A stretch of 64,000 bases of DNA from Advenella sp. S44 (lineage in GTDB: Bacteria > Pseudomonadota > Gammaproteobacteria > Burkholderiales > Burkholderiaceae_B), in contig NZ_NEXS01000009.1 in the NCBI RefSeq assembly GCF_002810445.1, forward strand, positions 372,001-436,000, in the 5' to 3' direction. The translations under genes and the position numbers were made by a program. The notes under the pieces are model-generated. The model made no database searches. It worked only from the letters and a program-made list of their open reading frames with translations, and was not told the origin of the DNA. Shown here one piece after another: positions 19,773 through 31,039 of the stretch. Position 1 is the first letter of the stretch. Every line of letters begins with the position of its first letter.

Positions 19773-22160
19773 TTAAGCGTCAGGTTCTTCCTGGCCGGCA
19801 GGAACCAGAATTTCCCGGTTGCCATTAGACTGCATGGTAGACACAATACCGGACTGCTCCATTTGTTCCAGTAGCCGCGCCGCACGGTTGTAGCCGATAC
19901 GCAAGTGTCTCTGAACCGACGAAATGGACGCCCGGCGGTTTTTCAGCACCACCGCCACAGCCTGGTCATACAGCGGATCCGACTCGTTATCGGTAAATCC
20001 CGTCACACTGCCTACGCCATCGCCCGTCTCACCGGCCACGCCGCCTTCAAGCAGGCCATCGATATAATCGGGCTCGCCCTGCTCTTTAAGATAATCCACC
20101 ACGCGATGCACTTCATCATCGTCCACGAACGCGCCGTGTACGCGATTGGGCAGGCCGGTGCCGGGCGGCTGATACAGCATATCGCCCTGGCCCAGCAAGG
20201 CCTCGGCCCCCATCTGATCAAGAATCGTGCGCGAGTCAATTTTGGAAGACACCTGAAAGGCGATACGGGTGGGAATATTGGCCTTGATCAGGCCGGTAAT
20301 CACGTCCACGCTGGGCCGCTGTGTCGCCAGTATCAGGTGGATGCCAGCAGCTCGGGCCTTTTGTGCCAGACGAGCGATGAGTTCTTCGATTTTCTTGCCT
20401 ACCACCATCATCAGATCGGCCAGCTCGTCAATCACGACCACGATCATAGGCAGCGTTTTCAGGGGTTCCGGCTCTTCGGGCGTCAAGGAGAACGGATTGG
20501 GAATGGATTCGCCCTTCTTGGCGGCCTCACGGATTTTGCCGTTATAGCCACTGATATTGCGCACCCCCATCTTGCTCATCAGCTTATAGCGTTTTTCCAT
20601 CTCGCCCACGCACCAGTTCAGCGCATTGGCCGCCTGACGCATGTCGGTAACCACAGGCGCCAGCAGATGCGGGATGCCTTCGTAAATGCTCATTTCCAGC
20701 ATTTTCGGATCGATCAGAATAAGGCGGACCTGAGAGGCGTCTGCCTTGTATAGCAGCGAAATAATCATCGCGTTGATACCGACCGACTTGCCCGATCCGG
20801 TCGTACCTGCAACCAGCAAGTGAGGCATTTTGGCCAAATCCGCGACCACCGGGTTGCCGGCGATATCCTTGCCCAGTGCCATGGTCAGCGACGAGCCGTT
20901 GTCATGATAGGTCTTGGAACCGATGATTTCCGACAGTCGCACCATTTGCCGACGAGGATTGGGCAACTCCAGTCCCATCAGGTTTTTACCCACGATGGTT
21001 TCGACTACACGAATGCTGACCAGACTGAGCGCACGCGCCAGATCCTTGGACAGATTGACGATCTGGCTGCCCTTGACGCCGGTAGCCGGCTCAATTTCAT
21101 AACGGGTAATGACCGGACCGGCCTGCGCAGTAACGACCGTGACCTGTACGCCGAAGTCGCGCAACTTTTTCTCGATCAGCCGCGAGGTGTACTCGATGGT
21201 TTCCGGCGACACCGATTCAATATTCTCACCCGGCGGATCCAGCAGTTCCAATGCAGGCAGCTCGCCGCTGGCATTTTTCGGCGGCTCAAAAAGCGTTCGC
21301 TGCTTTTCTTTGATGACCCGCTCAGAAGTGGGGAAAACCGTGATCTGGGGCTCGATGCGCACAGAGGTTTCATGTACCAGTTGTTCTTTTTGCACGACCA
21401 CCTGCTCTTCGCGCGCAACCTGGGCAATTTCACCGACTTTGCGATCCTGCCTGGCAGTTTTCAGATTGATAATGGCAGTCAGCATTCGCTGTATGCCCGA
21501 TCCGATTTTTTCTGCGAGCGAGAGCCAGGAAAAATCCAGAAACAGGCCAAGCCCCAGCACAACCATGAAAAACAAAACAAGCACCGCCCCTGGCACACCT
21601 ATCGCAGTGGAAAACAACCCACTGATATATTGCCCCAGTACGCCGCCGGCCCCGCCGGGCAATTGTGCTCCGATATGCGCCAGCTGGCTGGCTTCGAACC
21701 CCAGCGAACCAATAAAGACTAGCGCAAAACCGACGCCCTGCTCCCAGTGTACGCGCGGCAGCGTGGCTTCAGAATTGGCGACAATGCGGCTCATGAGCAG
21801 TTTGTAGCCGACCCACATGCGCTTGACGCACAGGGCCACGAACCACCAGGCGGACAAGCCGAACAGATATAGCAAAATATCGGACACGTACGCACCCACT
21901 GCACCCAGGCGGTTATGAATCACAGTGGATGACGACGTGCTGACCCAACCGGGATCATTCGGATGCCAGGTAAAGAGCATCACCGACAAGGCAGCGGCCA
22001 GCGCAGCATACAGAACCCATTTGGCTTCCGTGAACATGGCAGCCAGGCGACTGGGCTCGGCATTCTGTGCGTTGCGCGCATTCCTGGCGGACGATCGAGA
22101 GCCGGTGTTGCGTGTATTTCGGGCGGAACGAGTGGGAGTGGGAGTTGAAGTGCGTGCCAT
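19773..22160 (-). CDS. ftsK: DNA translocase FtsK
   Basis: A 795-residue septal DNA translocase that pumps chromosome dimers and activates XerCD at dif. An N-terminal basic tail precedes four membrane helices (about residues 45-200), then a linker. The motor domain has Walker [15 protein letters not shown] and Walker [15 protein letters not shown], followed by [27 protein letters not shown]. The C-terminal gamma winged helix ([27 protein letters not shown]) reads KOPS. The linker is short, as in SpoIIIE-sized homologues. The ATG at 22160 was preferred over an upstream TTG. Confidence 0.97.
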   Translation of the reverse strand: MARTSTPTPTRSARNTRNTGSRSSARNARNAQNAEPSRLAAMFTEAKWVLYAALAAALSVMLFTWHPNDPGWVSTSSSTVIHNRLGAVGAYVSDILLYLFGLSAWWFVALCVKRMWVGYKLLMSRIVANSEATLPRVHWEQGVGFALVFIGSLGFEASQLAHIGAQLPGGAGGVLGQYISGLFSTAIGVPGAVLVLFFMVVLGLGLFLDFSWLSLAEKIGSGIQRMLTAIINLKTARQDRKVGEIAQVAREEQVVVQKEQLVHETSVRIEPQITVFPTSERVIKEKQRTLFEPPKNASGELPALELLDPPGENIESVSPETIEYTSRLIEKKLRDFGVQVTVVTAQAGPVITRYEIEPATGVKGSQIVNLSKDLARALSLVSIRVVETIVGKNLMGLELPNPRRQMVRLSEIIGSKTYHDNGSSLTMALGKDIAGNPVVADLAKMPHLLVAGTTGSGKSVGINAMIISLLYKADASQVRLILIDPKMLEMSIYEGIPHLLAPVVTDMRQAANALNWCVGEMEKRYKLMSKMGVRNISGYNGKIREAAKKGESIPNPFSLTPEEPEPLKTLPMIVVVIDELADLMMVVGKKIEELIARLAQKARAAGIHLILATQRPSVDVITGLIKANIPTRIAFQVSSKIDSRTILDQMGAEALLGQGDMLYQPPGTGLPNRVHGAFVDDDEVHRVVDYLKEQGEPDYIDGLLEGGVAGETGDGVGSVTGFTDNESDPLYDQAVAVVLKNRRASISSVQRHLRIGYNRAARLLEQMEQSGIVSTMQSNGNREILVPAGQEEPDA

Positions 22161-23517
<1,357 letters not shown>

Positions 23518-23562
23518 AAACAGGAAAGGCCCGTTCCGTGAGGGATGCGGGCCACAATCGTT

Positions 23563-24294
23563 ATGGTTACTACCATCAAAGGCAAGCTCGAAGACCTGCG
23601 TCAGTTGAAAAAGGCCAAAGCGCGTGAGGAAAACCGTCAGGCCAAGGCACAGCAGGCTGCACAAGCGCGCAAAAAAACGGCAGTAGACACGACATCTGCC
23701 GTTTTTACCCCGGAAGATATTGCACTGTTTAGGCAGACGGTCAAATCCGTAACGCCATTACCCGCTGCCAATCGCTATGAGCGACAGGCGCTCAACTTCG
23801 GCAACAATGAGTATTTTCGCGCGAAACGACGTCAGGCCGAAGGCGCGCCTGCGTTGGAACCGCATAAACCTGCCCGTCCTGCCCGAGAGACCCCCGCAAA
23901 AAGAGCGATGCCTGCGCCCGGCAAAAGTCGGCAACAGAAGGACCTGCCCGAGGGCGCCTATGTACAACGGTCTGACAGTGTTGACTTGATCAAGAAACTC
24001 CTGGCAGGACAATGGCCGGTTGCTGCCACATTGGACCTGCATGGCGCCAATTCTACTCAGGCAGCCGAACGCTTTGACCGGTTTATTCACTCCTGCCTGG
24101 AACACCGCGTCCGTTGCATTTGCATTGTGCATGGAAAAGGCTATGGCTCAGCGCAAGGAACGGCGGTGCTACGGGACCAAGTGCTGGCCTGGCTCAAAAA
24201 TATGGATGCCGTCATGGCTTTTGCGCCAGCGCCCGACAACATGGGCGGCGCCGGCGCCCAGATTGTTCTGCTTAAGGTAGCCGAAAACGCATGA
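23563..24294 (+). CDS. Smr-domain protein (putative DNA/RNA nuclease)
   Basis: A 243-residue protein with a basic, alanine/lysine-rich N-terminus that may form a coiled coil (residues 5-40). A C-terminal Smr domain carries LDLHG (about 162-166) and CIVHGKGYGSAQGTAVLRDQVLAWL. The Smr domain, shared with MutS2, has nicking endonuclease activity in several members; proteins of this small type (YdaL/SmrA-like) act on DNA or RNA. An alternative ATG at 23545 is possible. It probably shares a transcript with trxB and is followed by a strong terminator. Confidence 0.88.
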   Translation: MVTTIKGKLEDLRQLKKAKAREENRQAKAQQAAQARKKTAVDTTSAVFTPEDIALFRQTVKSVTPLPAANRYERQALNFGNNEYFRAKRRQAEGAPALEPHKPARPARETPAKRAMPAPGKSRQQKDLPEGAYVQRSDSVDLIKKLLAGQWPVAATLDLHGANSTQAAERFDRFIHSCLEHRVRCICIVHGKGYGSAQGTAVLRDQVLAWLKNMDAVMAFAPAPDNMGGAGAQIVLLKVAENA

Positions 24295-24382
24295 TGCGCT
24301 GCTCAGGCAATGTGAAGCGCTGCGTGAGTGCGGTTATATGAGCGCTGCTGACACAATCCTTGCAACTCATGCAGACAAAAAA

Positions 24383-24430
24383 AAGAAAGGCGGAATCAAT
24401 TTATATTGACTTTCCGCCTTTCGTTTATTT
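24383..24430 (+). terminator. intrinsic terminator of trxB-smr
   Basis: GAAAGGCGGAA and TTCCGCCTTTC form an 11-bp stem with a 16-base loop, followed by GTTTATTTTT. It is 90 bases after the smr stop. Confidence 0.88.
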
Positions 24431-24439
24431 TTATTATAG

Positions 24440-24612
24440 GTACAGCTATTGTGCACACACTTAACTGAAATTGAAAATTCTGATTAAGTGGTAAAGCCTG
24501 CTCATGCAGAGCGTTTGTCTCCTCACCTGCATGAAACAAATTATGCGCTTAATTCGTATATATGACACTTAGGGAATGCACTAGTTTTTAGCACTCCCTT
24601 TTTATTTTTCTG
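24440..24612 (+). ncRNA. candidate small RNA with an anti-Shine-Dalgarno hairpin loop
   Basis: The stretch follows the trxB-smr terminator and ends in a second hairpin (24571-24599, arms AGGGAATGC / GCACTCCCT with one mismatch) followed by TTTTTATTTTT on the plus strand. Inside it, CATGCAG (24503-24509) and CTGCATG (24527-24533) form a 7-bp stem whose 17-base loop exposes TCTCCTC, complementary to Shine-Dalgarno sequences. Loops of this kind are typical of several proteobacterial regulatory RNAs. No convincing promoter was found, and the second hairpin could simply back up the first terminator. Confidence 0.35.
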
Positions 24613-25630
24613 CACTGTTTTGTGCCTGTTTCTGCCTTGCACGCTGGCGCGCCTGCTCTTTCCGGGCTTCCTTGAGTGCACGCCGGCGACGAATCTGCTC
24701 TTGCATGTCTGCACCAATATGTTCCTCGCGTCGCGCCCTGGCCAGATCTACCTGGCGCTGACGTTCACGAAAACGCTCGCGCTGCTCCTCGGTCTTATCG
24801 TCCCAGCAATGCGGGCAGCTTTCCCCGCGAATATACTTGGCAGAGGCACGATCCTGCTCGCTCAGTGGGTGACGGCAGGCGCGGCACTGAATATACGCGC
24901 CGGGCTTGAGCCCATGGCCCACGGAGACCCGTTCGTCAAAGACAAAACACTCCCCTTCCCACAGGCTCTTTTCGGGAGGGATGGTTTCGAGATACTTCAG
25001 GATACCGCCCTGCAGATGGTAAACCTCATCAAAACCCAGCGACTTCATATAGGCAGTGGATTTCTCACAGCGAATCCCGCCAGTACAAAACATGGCAACC
25101 TTACGGGTTCTGTTTTTATCCAGCAAACCACCTTCAGCAGACTGGCTTTGAACCCAGTCGGGAAATTCGCGGAACGTGACCGTGTTGGGGTTGACGGCCC
25201 CTTTAAAAGTACCGATGTCAACTTCGTAATCATTGCGTGTATCGACCAGGACAACGTCGGGATCGGAAATCAGATCATTCCAGTTTTCCGGCGGAACGTA
25301 TGTACCGGCGTTGCTGGTATTGACATTGGGCTGCCCCATGGTCACGATTTCCTTTTTCAGCCTGACGCGCATGCGGTGAAACGGATCACGCTCGTCAGAC
25401 CAGGATTCCTTATGCTCCAGATCCGCCATACGGGGATCCTGGCGAAGATAAGCCAGAACCGCGTCAATCCCCTCTTTGGGGCCCGCAATCGTGCCGTTGA
25501 TGCCCTCACGGGCAAGCAACAATGTGCCCTTGACGTGATTGCGCTCGCAAAACGCCTGCAGCGGCTCCTTGAGCGATTCAAAATCCGGAAGATCAACAAA
25601 CTTGTATAGCGCGGCAATGGTATGAGACAT
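24602..25630 (-). CDS. trhO: tRNA uridine(34) hydroxylase, rhodanese-like (TrhO/YceA)
   Basis: A 342-residue rhodanese-domain protein of the YceA/TrhO family, which hydroxylates uridine 34 of tRNA as the first step to 5-methoxyuridine or cmo5U. An N-terminal ferredoxin-like domain includes [24 protein letters not shown]. The rhodanese domain has the catalytic cysteine in [24 protein letters not shown] zinc-ribbon-like tail has [12 protein letters not shown] and [17 protein letters not shown]. The last 50 residues are strongly basic and helical. It is a single minus-strand gene. Confidence 0.95.
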   Translation of the reverse strand: MSHTIAALYKFVDLPDFESLKEPLQAFCERNHVKGTLLLAREGINGTIAGPKEGIDAVLAYLRQDPRMADLEHKESWSDERDPFHRMRVRLKKEIVTMGQPNVNTSNAGTYVPPENWNDLISDPDVVLVDTRNDYEVDIGTFKGAVNPNTVTFREFPDWVQSQSAEGGLLDKNRTRKVAMFCTGGIRCEKSTAYMKSLGFDEVYHLQGGILKYLETIPPEKSLWEGECFVFDERVSVGHGLKPGAYIQCRACRHPLSEQDRASAKYIRGESCPHCWDDKTEEQRERFRERQRQVDLARARREEHIGADMQEQIRRRRALKEARKEQARQRARQKQAQNSAEK

Positions 25631-25763
25631 AGAACTGAAATTGGGGGTTGGACAGCAAGCCAGACATTTTAGCTGTCCTGCCAGCAGCAGAACAGCGGTT
25701 TATTTGATAATTCGCAACTTGCCTGAAAATTAACTTCTTATTGTAAATCAAACCCTTGGGACT

Positions 25764-26858
25764 TCAGTGGGTGGCCGGCTGTTCTTTTGCATATTTAATG
25801 AGCGCGCCGGTCCGGTACAAGCCGTGCACAAACTTGCCAAACGGCATAGTGATAAACAGTGACAGGATCACAGCCAAATGGACGACCAGCAACGGCGCCA
25901 GCGCGACCGTTTCCCGAAACGCCATCAACGCCAGGCCGGTGACCGCAGCCAGAAAAAGCTGGGCGATAAAGGCGTAGTCCATTCCCATTTGCGCGATATT
26001 GCGAATCTGAGGATCGGTCTTGCGCTTGAGCCAGAACTGCCCTGCCGTACCCACGGCCAGCGAAATCCCGCCGACGGTACCGGTCAGCTTGGGTAGACTG
26101 AAAAAAGCATAGGGTGCCTGCCAGCCGAACGCATAATGAAAAATGGTGCCAAACACGGTAGCGGCAAAACACAACATGAATCCATAAAAGGTAAAGTGAT
26201 GAAAGCGACGGCGCCAGGGCGAAATATTATCGTCCGGGTACGTGCAGCCGGTCTTCACATTGCCATGCAGATACTTCAGGCTGAACGCGTCCGACAAGCC
26301 TTGGCGAACATGCGACCAGGTTAGCAACAGTGACGGTTTTTCGCCCACATCGCGCAGGAAATTACCAAACCCCATGCCCATGGCGAAAATGACCCACAAC
26401 GCGGCCAGACCGAAAACGGTGGCCAGCACGCCATGCGGGAAAATGGCATAGAACTGGCCATTCAGATCATTCATCGGTGGGCCGCCAATCAGCGCCGCCA
26501 GGCCCAGCAGGACAACAAGCGCAAGAAGGAATCCCAGGCTGGCCAGCAGGCCGCTCTTTTCAAACCCGCGGGCAATGGCGCCGGGCCAGGCATACGTCTG
26601 ATAGGTTGTCTGGCGTACTGCTGCCAGTTGCACCGGCAGATTCACATTGAATTCATGCGGTGGCGCGTACTGGCAGGCGTAATAACACTCACTGCAGTTG
26701 TGGCATAGATTGGCCAGGTAATGCAAATCGCCGCGGGTAAAATCCAGCCGCTGCTCAAGTGCAGGAAAAACGGCACAGAAGCCCTCGCAATAACGACAGG
26801 AGTTACAGATCCCGACCGCATTGCGGGCGTCTTCAATAAGTTGTTCAAGCTGCTGCAT
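25764..26858 (-). CDS. tcuB: tricarballylate utilisation protein TcuB (Fe-S/cytochrome b-like membrane protein)
   Basis: A 364-residue membrane protein that, by Salmonella TcuB, returns electrons from reduced TcuA to the membrane. Two 4Fe-4S motifs lie at the N-terminus: CNSCRYCEGFC (about residues 19-29) and CHNCSECYYAC (about 52-62). A C-terminal membrane part with about six helices and conserved histidines (RRFHHFTFYGFMLC, GTIFHYAFGW) probably holds haem. GGAGG precedes the ATG at 26858, which overlaps the tcuA stop by 14 bases, showing translational coupling. No TcuC citrate-type importer is adjacent. Confidence 0.9.
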   Translation of the reverse strand: MQQLEQLIEDARNAVGICNSCRYCEGFCAVFPALEQRLDFTRGDLHYLANLCHNCSECYYACQYAPPHEFNVNLPVQLAAVRQTTYQTYAWPGAIARGFEKSGLLASLGFLLALVVLLGLAALIGGPPMNDLNGQFYAIFPHGVLATVFGLAALWVIFAMGMGFGNFLRDVGEKPSLLLTWSHVRQGLSDAFSLKYLHGNVKTGCTYPDDNISPWRRRFHHFTFYGFMLCFAATVFGTIFHYAFGWQAPYAFFSLPKLTGTVGGISLAVGTAGQFWLKRKTDPQIRNIAQMGMDYAFIAQLFLAAVTGLALMAFRETVALAPLLVVHLAVILSLFITMPFGKFVHGLYRTGALIKYAKEQPATH

Positions 26859-28239
26859 GCTTTGCTGCCTCCGTGCCTGCAATACGACCAAATACGGTTC
26901 CGATGGCCATCCCAAACCCAGCCACGTAACCCTTGCTCAGAATATTTCCCGCCATGATTTCGCCGGCGGCGAACACGTTGTCCGCCAGCGTTTCATCGTC
27001 CATGATGACCTGCGCCTTTTTCGTCACCTTTACGCCCATATAGGTGAAGGTGATCCCGGTGGCCAACGGATACGCATAAAACGGCCCGGTATCGATTTTT
27101 TGCGCCCAGTTGGTTTTATCCGGCTGCAGACCATGCGTGCGGCAACCGTCCAGCACGCTGTGATCGAATTGGCCGGGTTCAACCGCGGCATTAAAAGCAG
27201 CCACCGTTTCCACAGCCGTTTTCACCGGCAGCCCCAGGTGTTGTGCGAGCGCTTCAATAGAATCGGCACAAATAGATTTGAATACGGATGGCATAAACCG
27301 GCCTATTGCTTTGGAGTCGATAATGCAATAGGCAACCTGATCGGGCTGCTGGGCAACCAGACGTCCCCAGATGGCGTAACGCTTGGGCCAGAAGTCTTCG
27401 CCTTCGTCATAAAAGCGCCGCCCTTCCTTGTTAAGCACGATCCCCAACGAGACGCAATCTACCCGCGTGACGATGCCTCCGTCGTACTTGGGCGCCCGGG
27501 CATCAATGGCCACGGCATGCCCCTGGGTCGGGTCGCCGATAATACAGGCCTTGTTGCGCATGAGCTCGCGCAGCATGACGCCTTGGTTATAGCGGGTGCC
27601 GCGGATTAGGAAATTGCGAGCTGCCGGACCCCAGGCTTCTTCCAGCCAGGCGACATTGGACTCGAAACCGCCAGACGCAATCACGACCGACTTGCCCACG
27701 ATTCTCAGCGTCTGGCCGTTTCTGAGCACATCCACGCTATGGCATTTCCCGCCGGAAAAGTTCAGCTGTTTGGCTTCGGTTTCGTACAACACTTGCACCC
27801 CAGCCTTTTCTGCAGCCTTGTAATAGGCGTTTACCAGCGCCTTGCCGCCCCCCAGGAAGAAAGCATTGGTGCGCCCCAGATGCAGTGTTCCGCCAAGCGA
27901 GGGCTGAAAGCGTACACCATTGGCCTTCATCCAGGGCGTGCACCCTTCGGTTTCGCGGATCACATAGCGCGCCATATCCTCATTGGTTTCGCCACCGGTC
28001 ACGCGCAGCACGTCCTGGAAATACTCGTCTTCCGGATAGCTGTCGGTCAGGACATCGGTAGGCGCATTATGCATACAGCGAAAGTTGCGAGTATGACTGC
28101 TGTTGCCCCCTCGCCAGGCGCGGGGCGCGCTTTCTACCAGGATGACCGATGCCTTCTGCTCGGCGGCCGACAACGCAGCACACAATGCCGCATTGCCACC
28201 GCCGATAACAAGAACATCACATGCCAACGTGTCATTCAT
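26845..28239 (-). CDS. tcuA: FAD-dependent tricarballylate dehydrogenase TcuA
   Basis: A 464-residue flavoprotein of the fumarate reductase/succinate dehydrogenase family. In Salmonella, TcuA oxidises tricarballylate to cis-aconitate. The N-terminal FAD motif is VIGGGNAALCAALSAAE (about residues 11-27), followed by RGGNSSHTRNFRCMH, the TcuA-type active-site region. VVIASGGFESN and the C-terminal VFAAGEIMAGNILSKGYVAGFGMAIGTVFGR complete the fold. It is the first gene of tcuAB and is divergent from a GntR regulator. A related tricarboxylate or fumarate-like substrate is possible. Confidence 0.9.
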   Translation of the reverse strand: MNDTLACDVLVIGGGNAALCAALSAAEQKASVILVESAPRAWRGGNSSHTRNFRCMHNAPTDVLTDSYPEDEYFQDVLRVTGGETNEDMARYVIRETEGCTPWMKANGVRFQPSLGGTLHLGRTNAFFLGGGKALVNAYYKAAEKAGVQVLYETEAKQLNFSGGKCHSVDVLRNGQTLRIVGKSVVIASGGFESNVAWLEEAWGPAARNFLIRGTRYNQGVMLRELMRNKACIIGDPTQGHAVAIDARAPKYDGGIVTRVDCVSLGIVLNKEGRRFYDEGEDFWPKRYAIWGRLVAQQPDQVAYCIIDSKAIGRFMPSVFKSICADSIEALAQHLGLPVKTAVETVAAFNAAVEPGQFDHSVLDGCRTHGLQPDKTNWAQKIDTGPFYAYPLATGITFTYMGVKVTKKAQVIMDDETLADNVFAAGEIMAGNILSKGYVAGFGMAIGTVFGRIAGTEAAKHAAA

Positions 28240-28262
28240 GCCAACTACCTTCTTAATAAATA

Positions 28263-28282
28263 CTATTGTATTCTATTGTACA
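28263..28282. promoter_or_regulatory. 10-bp direct repeat in the tcuA-gntR promoter region
   Basis: CTATTGTATT is followed directly by CTATTGTACA, placing two ATTGTA elements exactly one helical turn apart, 25-45 bases before the tcuA ATG. GntR/FCD regulators usually bind TTGTNNNACAA-type sites, so this is a plausible operator. It is inferred from position only. Confidence 0.4.
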
Positions 28283-28371
28283 CATTTATTTATCGTTGTG
28301 TCTTGAAGGACCAACAATTGCCGCAACTTGCCCAATTGCGTTATGCTGTGCCAAAAACAAGGAATCGCACC

Positions 28372-29076
28372 ATGGCAAAACCGAAATCCACTCCCACCCC
28401 AAACCGGACCGATGCCGACCAGACAGAAGCCAATGATCGTGGTGTCACACTGAGTGACCAGGCCTATAACTACATTGTCCAGTCGCTGGAGAATGGCTCC
28501 ATGCCCCCGGGTACCCGCTTGCGCGAGACAGAACTGGCGGCCGATATCGGCTTGAGTCGCACCCCGATCCGTGAAGCCCTGAACCGCCTGATGTCCGAGG
28601 GGCTGGTAACGAACGACCCCAAGCGAGGTTTGGTTATTACCGAACTGGACCAGAACATGGTCGGAGAGCTTTACGAGATGCGCCGGGTTCTGGAAAGTAC
28701 AGCCGCGGCACTGGCTGCCCGCCACGCCACCGATGTGGAAATTGCGGTATTAAGACAAATCATCGACAGGGACGAGACACTGGACGATCCTGCCTCCCTG
28801 TCCCACAACAACCGGCTGTTCCATCAGACGCTTTATCAGTGTGCGCATAACCGTTATCTGCTCAAAACTCTGCAAGTGTTGCAAAACGCCATGCTGCTGT
28901 TGGGCAAAAGCACGCTAGCCGAGAGCGGTCGGCCTTCGACCGCACGCGATGAGCATGCGCAAATTATCGATGCCCTGGAGCAACGCGATCCGGAAAAAGC
29001 GCAGGAAGTGTCAAGCCGACATATCAGTGAAGCGTACAAAGTGCGACTCAGCCGCTTTCTGCTTGATCGCGAATAA
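28372..29076 (+). CDS. GntR-family (FadR/FCD subfamily) transcriptional regulator
   Basis: A 234-residue regulator. An N-terminal winged helix-turn-helix reads TRLRETELAADIGLSRTPIREALNRLMSEGLV (about residues 44-75). A C-terminal all-helical FCD ligand domain has ELYEMRRVLESTAAALAARHA, NRLFHQTLYQCAHNRYLL and DEHAQIIDALEQRDPEKA. The last of these contains metal-binding histidines typical of the family. The ATG at 28372 has AAGGAATCG upstream; a longer frame back to 27739 overlaps tcuA and was rejected. Divergent placement suggests it controls tcuAB, whereas Salmonella uses the LysR regulator TcuR. Confidence 0.9.
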   Translation: MAKPKSTPTPNRTDADQTEANDRGVTLSDQAYNYIVQSLENGSMPPGTRLRETELAADIGLSRTPIREALNRLMSEGLVTNDPKRGLVITELDQNMVGELYEMRRVLESTAAALAARHATDVEIAVLRQIIDRDETLDDPASLSHNNRLFHQTLYQCAHNRYLLKTLQVLQNAMLLLGKSTLAESGRPSTARDEHAQIIDALEQRDPEKAQEVSSRHISEAYKVRLSRFLLDRE

Positions 29077-29420
29077 TCAGTCCGCGAGCGCGCCCGATGA
29101 TTTGATGAGAAAACTATTTTTATTGCAGTTGTAAGCCGATCGTTATGGCAGCGGACGACTTGTTCGCCGCGTGCGTGTATCCAGCAGGCGGCTTATTAAC
29201 ATTGAACAAAATAATGATGATCCGGCCCGGCAAGCTTGCGTCAATCACACGCCGCAGACGCCTGACGTTGCCATTCACACAATTGATCCTCTGAACGAGT
29301 AACCGCAATCTGTTCGCAGGCCCCGGGAAACACAGGCGTGCACGCAAAGCTGAATGGCTTAGCGAAATGGGCTCGGCGTAGTTGCAATCTATCGACTGAG
29401 ATTTGTGTATAAAAAAACAA
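29077..29420. other. intergenic stretch between gntR and icd
   Basis: About 340 bases between convergent genes. I see no convincing open frame, RNA or repeat here. The icd terminator follows it. Confidence 0.5.
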
Positions 29421-29450
29421 AAACCCGCATGATAAGAACCATGCGGGTTT
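29421..29450 (-). terminator. intrinsic terminator of icd
   Basis: AAACCCGCATG and CATGCGGGTTT form an 11-bp perfect stem. On the minus strand it is followed by TTTTTGTTTTTTT. It lies 30 bases after the icd stop. Confidence 0.9.
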
Positions 29451-29478
29451 GGCAAACAACGTAATTCGTTAACCGATA

Positions 29479-30735
29479 TTACATATTTTCGATCATGACC
29501 TGACCAAAGCCGGAGCAGCTCACTTGTGTGGCGCCTTCGAGCAAACGGGCAAAGTCATAAGTGACTTTCTTGGACAGAATGGATTTTTCCATTGACGAGA
29601 TGATCAGATCAGCCGCTTCAGTCCAGCCCATGTGACGCAACATCATTTCTGCAGACAGGATCTCTGAACCTGGGTTCACATAGTCTTTGCCGGCATATTT
29701 AGGCGCGGTACCGTGCGTTGCTTCGAACATCGCAACAGAGTCAGACAGGTTGGCGCCGGGAGCGATACCAATACCGCCAACCTGAGCAGCCAGCGCGTCA
29801 GACACATAGTCGCCATTAAGATTCAGAGTAGCAATCACAGAGTACTCGGCCGGACGCAACAAAATTTGCTGCAGGAACGCATCGGCAATAGAGTCCTTAA
29901 TAATGATTTCCTTGCCTGTCCGTGGATTTTTGATTTTGCTCCATGGACCGCCGTCAATCAGCTCGGCGCCGAATTCTTTCTGTGCCAGCTCATACGCCCA
30001 GTCACGGAAGCCACCTTCGGTGAACTTCATGATATTGCCTTTGTGAACAATCGTCACACTTGGCTTGTCATTGTCAATCGCGTACTGGATTGCCTTGCGA
30101 ACCAGACGCTGGGTGCCTTCGCGTGAGACGGGCTTGACGCCAATACCGGACGTTTGTGGGAAACGGATCTTGTTAACACCCAGTTCGTTCTGCAGGAAAG
30201 CAATCAATTTCTTAGCCTGATCCGACTCTGCTTCGAATTCGATACCAGCATAGATGTCTTCAGAATTTTCGCGGAAAATGACCATGTCGGTTTTTTCCGG
30301 CTCACGCACAGGTGAAGGCACGCCCTTGAAGTAACGTACGGGGCGCAGGCAGACATACAGGTCCAATTGCTGGCGCAGCGCTACGTTCAGCGAACGGATA
30401 CCACCGCCGACTGGCGTTGTGAGTGGGCCCTTGATGGAAACAACATAATCTTTGACCACTTCCAGTGTTTCTTCAGGTAGCCAGACATCAGAGCCATAGA
30501 CTTTTGTGGACTTTTCACCAGCATAGATTTCCATCCAGTGAATTTTACGTTTACCGCCATATGCTTTTTCAACGGCGGCGTCCACAACCTTTAGCATTAC
30601 AGGTGTAATATCGGCGCCGGTGCCGTCGCCTTCGATAAATGGAATGATTGGCTGGTCAGGGACATTCAGTGAAAAGTCGGCGTTGACCGTAATTTTTTCG
30701 CCCGATGAAGGGACTTTGATGTGCTGGTAAGACAT
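29479..30735 (-). CDS. icd: NADP-dependent isocitrate dehydrogenase
   Basis: A 418-residue homodimeric isocitrate dehydrogenase of the E. coli type, a TCA-cycle enzyme producing 2-oxoglutarate, CO2 and [22 protein letters not shown] opens the fold. [32 protein letters not shown] holds the substrate arginines and the serine that AceK phosphorylates in E. coli. The metal/substrate block [37 protein letters not shown] is intact, as is the NADP loop [22 protein letters not shown] precedes the ATG at 30735. It stands alone, divergent from a DUF1841 gene. Confidence 0.97.
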   Translation of the reverse strand: MSYQHIKVPSSGEKITVNADFSLNVPDQPIIPFIEGDGTGADITPVMLKVVDAAVEKAYGGKRKIHWMEIYAGEKSTKVYGSDVWLPEETLEVVKDYVVSIKGPLTTPVGGGIRSLNVALRQQLDLYVCLRPVRYFKGVPSPVREPEKTDMVIFRENSEDIYAGIEFEAESDQAKKLIAFLQNELGVNKIRFPQTSGIGVKPVSREGTQRLVRKAIQYAIDNDKPSVTIVHKGNIMKFTEGGFRDWAYELAQKEFGAELIDGGPWSKIKNPRTGKEIIIKDSIADAFLQQILLRPAEYSVIATLNLNGDYVSDALAAQVGGIGIAPGANLSDSVAMFEATHGTAPKYAGKDYVNPGSEILSAEMMLRHMGWTEAADLIISSMEKSILSKKVTYDFARLLEGATQVSCSGFGQVMIENM

Positions 30736-30877
30736 ACTGGCTCCGTAACCCACAAGTAAAAAACAGGAAGACAATCGCTGGATAAAACGAGTCTTATATA
30801 AGACATATTAGTTTAACTGAAAAATGGCTGATTTGCGGTAAGACCGCTGCATATTCGAACAAAATAGGACGGCGCGG

Positions 30878-30912
30878 GGTCGTTCGGAATAGGCCTGACA
30901 GTCCGAACGACC
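30878..30912. promoter_or_regulatory. 11-bp perfect inverted repeat in the icd-DUF1841 intergenic region
   Basis: GGTCGTTCGGA and TCCGAACGACC flank a 13-base spacer. There is no U-tract on either side, so it is not a standard terminator. It sits between the two divergent genes, where a shared operator would lie. Further along, TATTAGACCCGCTC is repeated in tandem (about 30998-31024). No regulator can be named. Confidence 0.5.
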
Positions 30913-31039
30913 AGTTATGCGTGTTATGATAAAGTCTACCGTAATACCCGTCATGGCGCTTGTGACCAACCCAACCTGTCGCAAGCCATTCGGCGCTATT
31001 AGACCCGCTCTATTAGACCCGCTATTTATTTCCAATTTT

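Noticed and set aside
24588-24596. TTAGCACTC, half of a CIRCE element
   Set aside because: The matching GAGTGCTAA arm is absent; the sequence belongs to the hairpin before the trhO end.
27739-28371. Upstream extension of the GntR gene
   Set aside because: It would overlap tcuA in antisense; the regulator aligns from the ATG at 28372.
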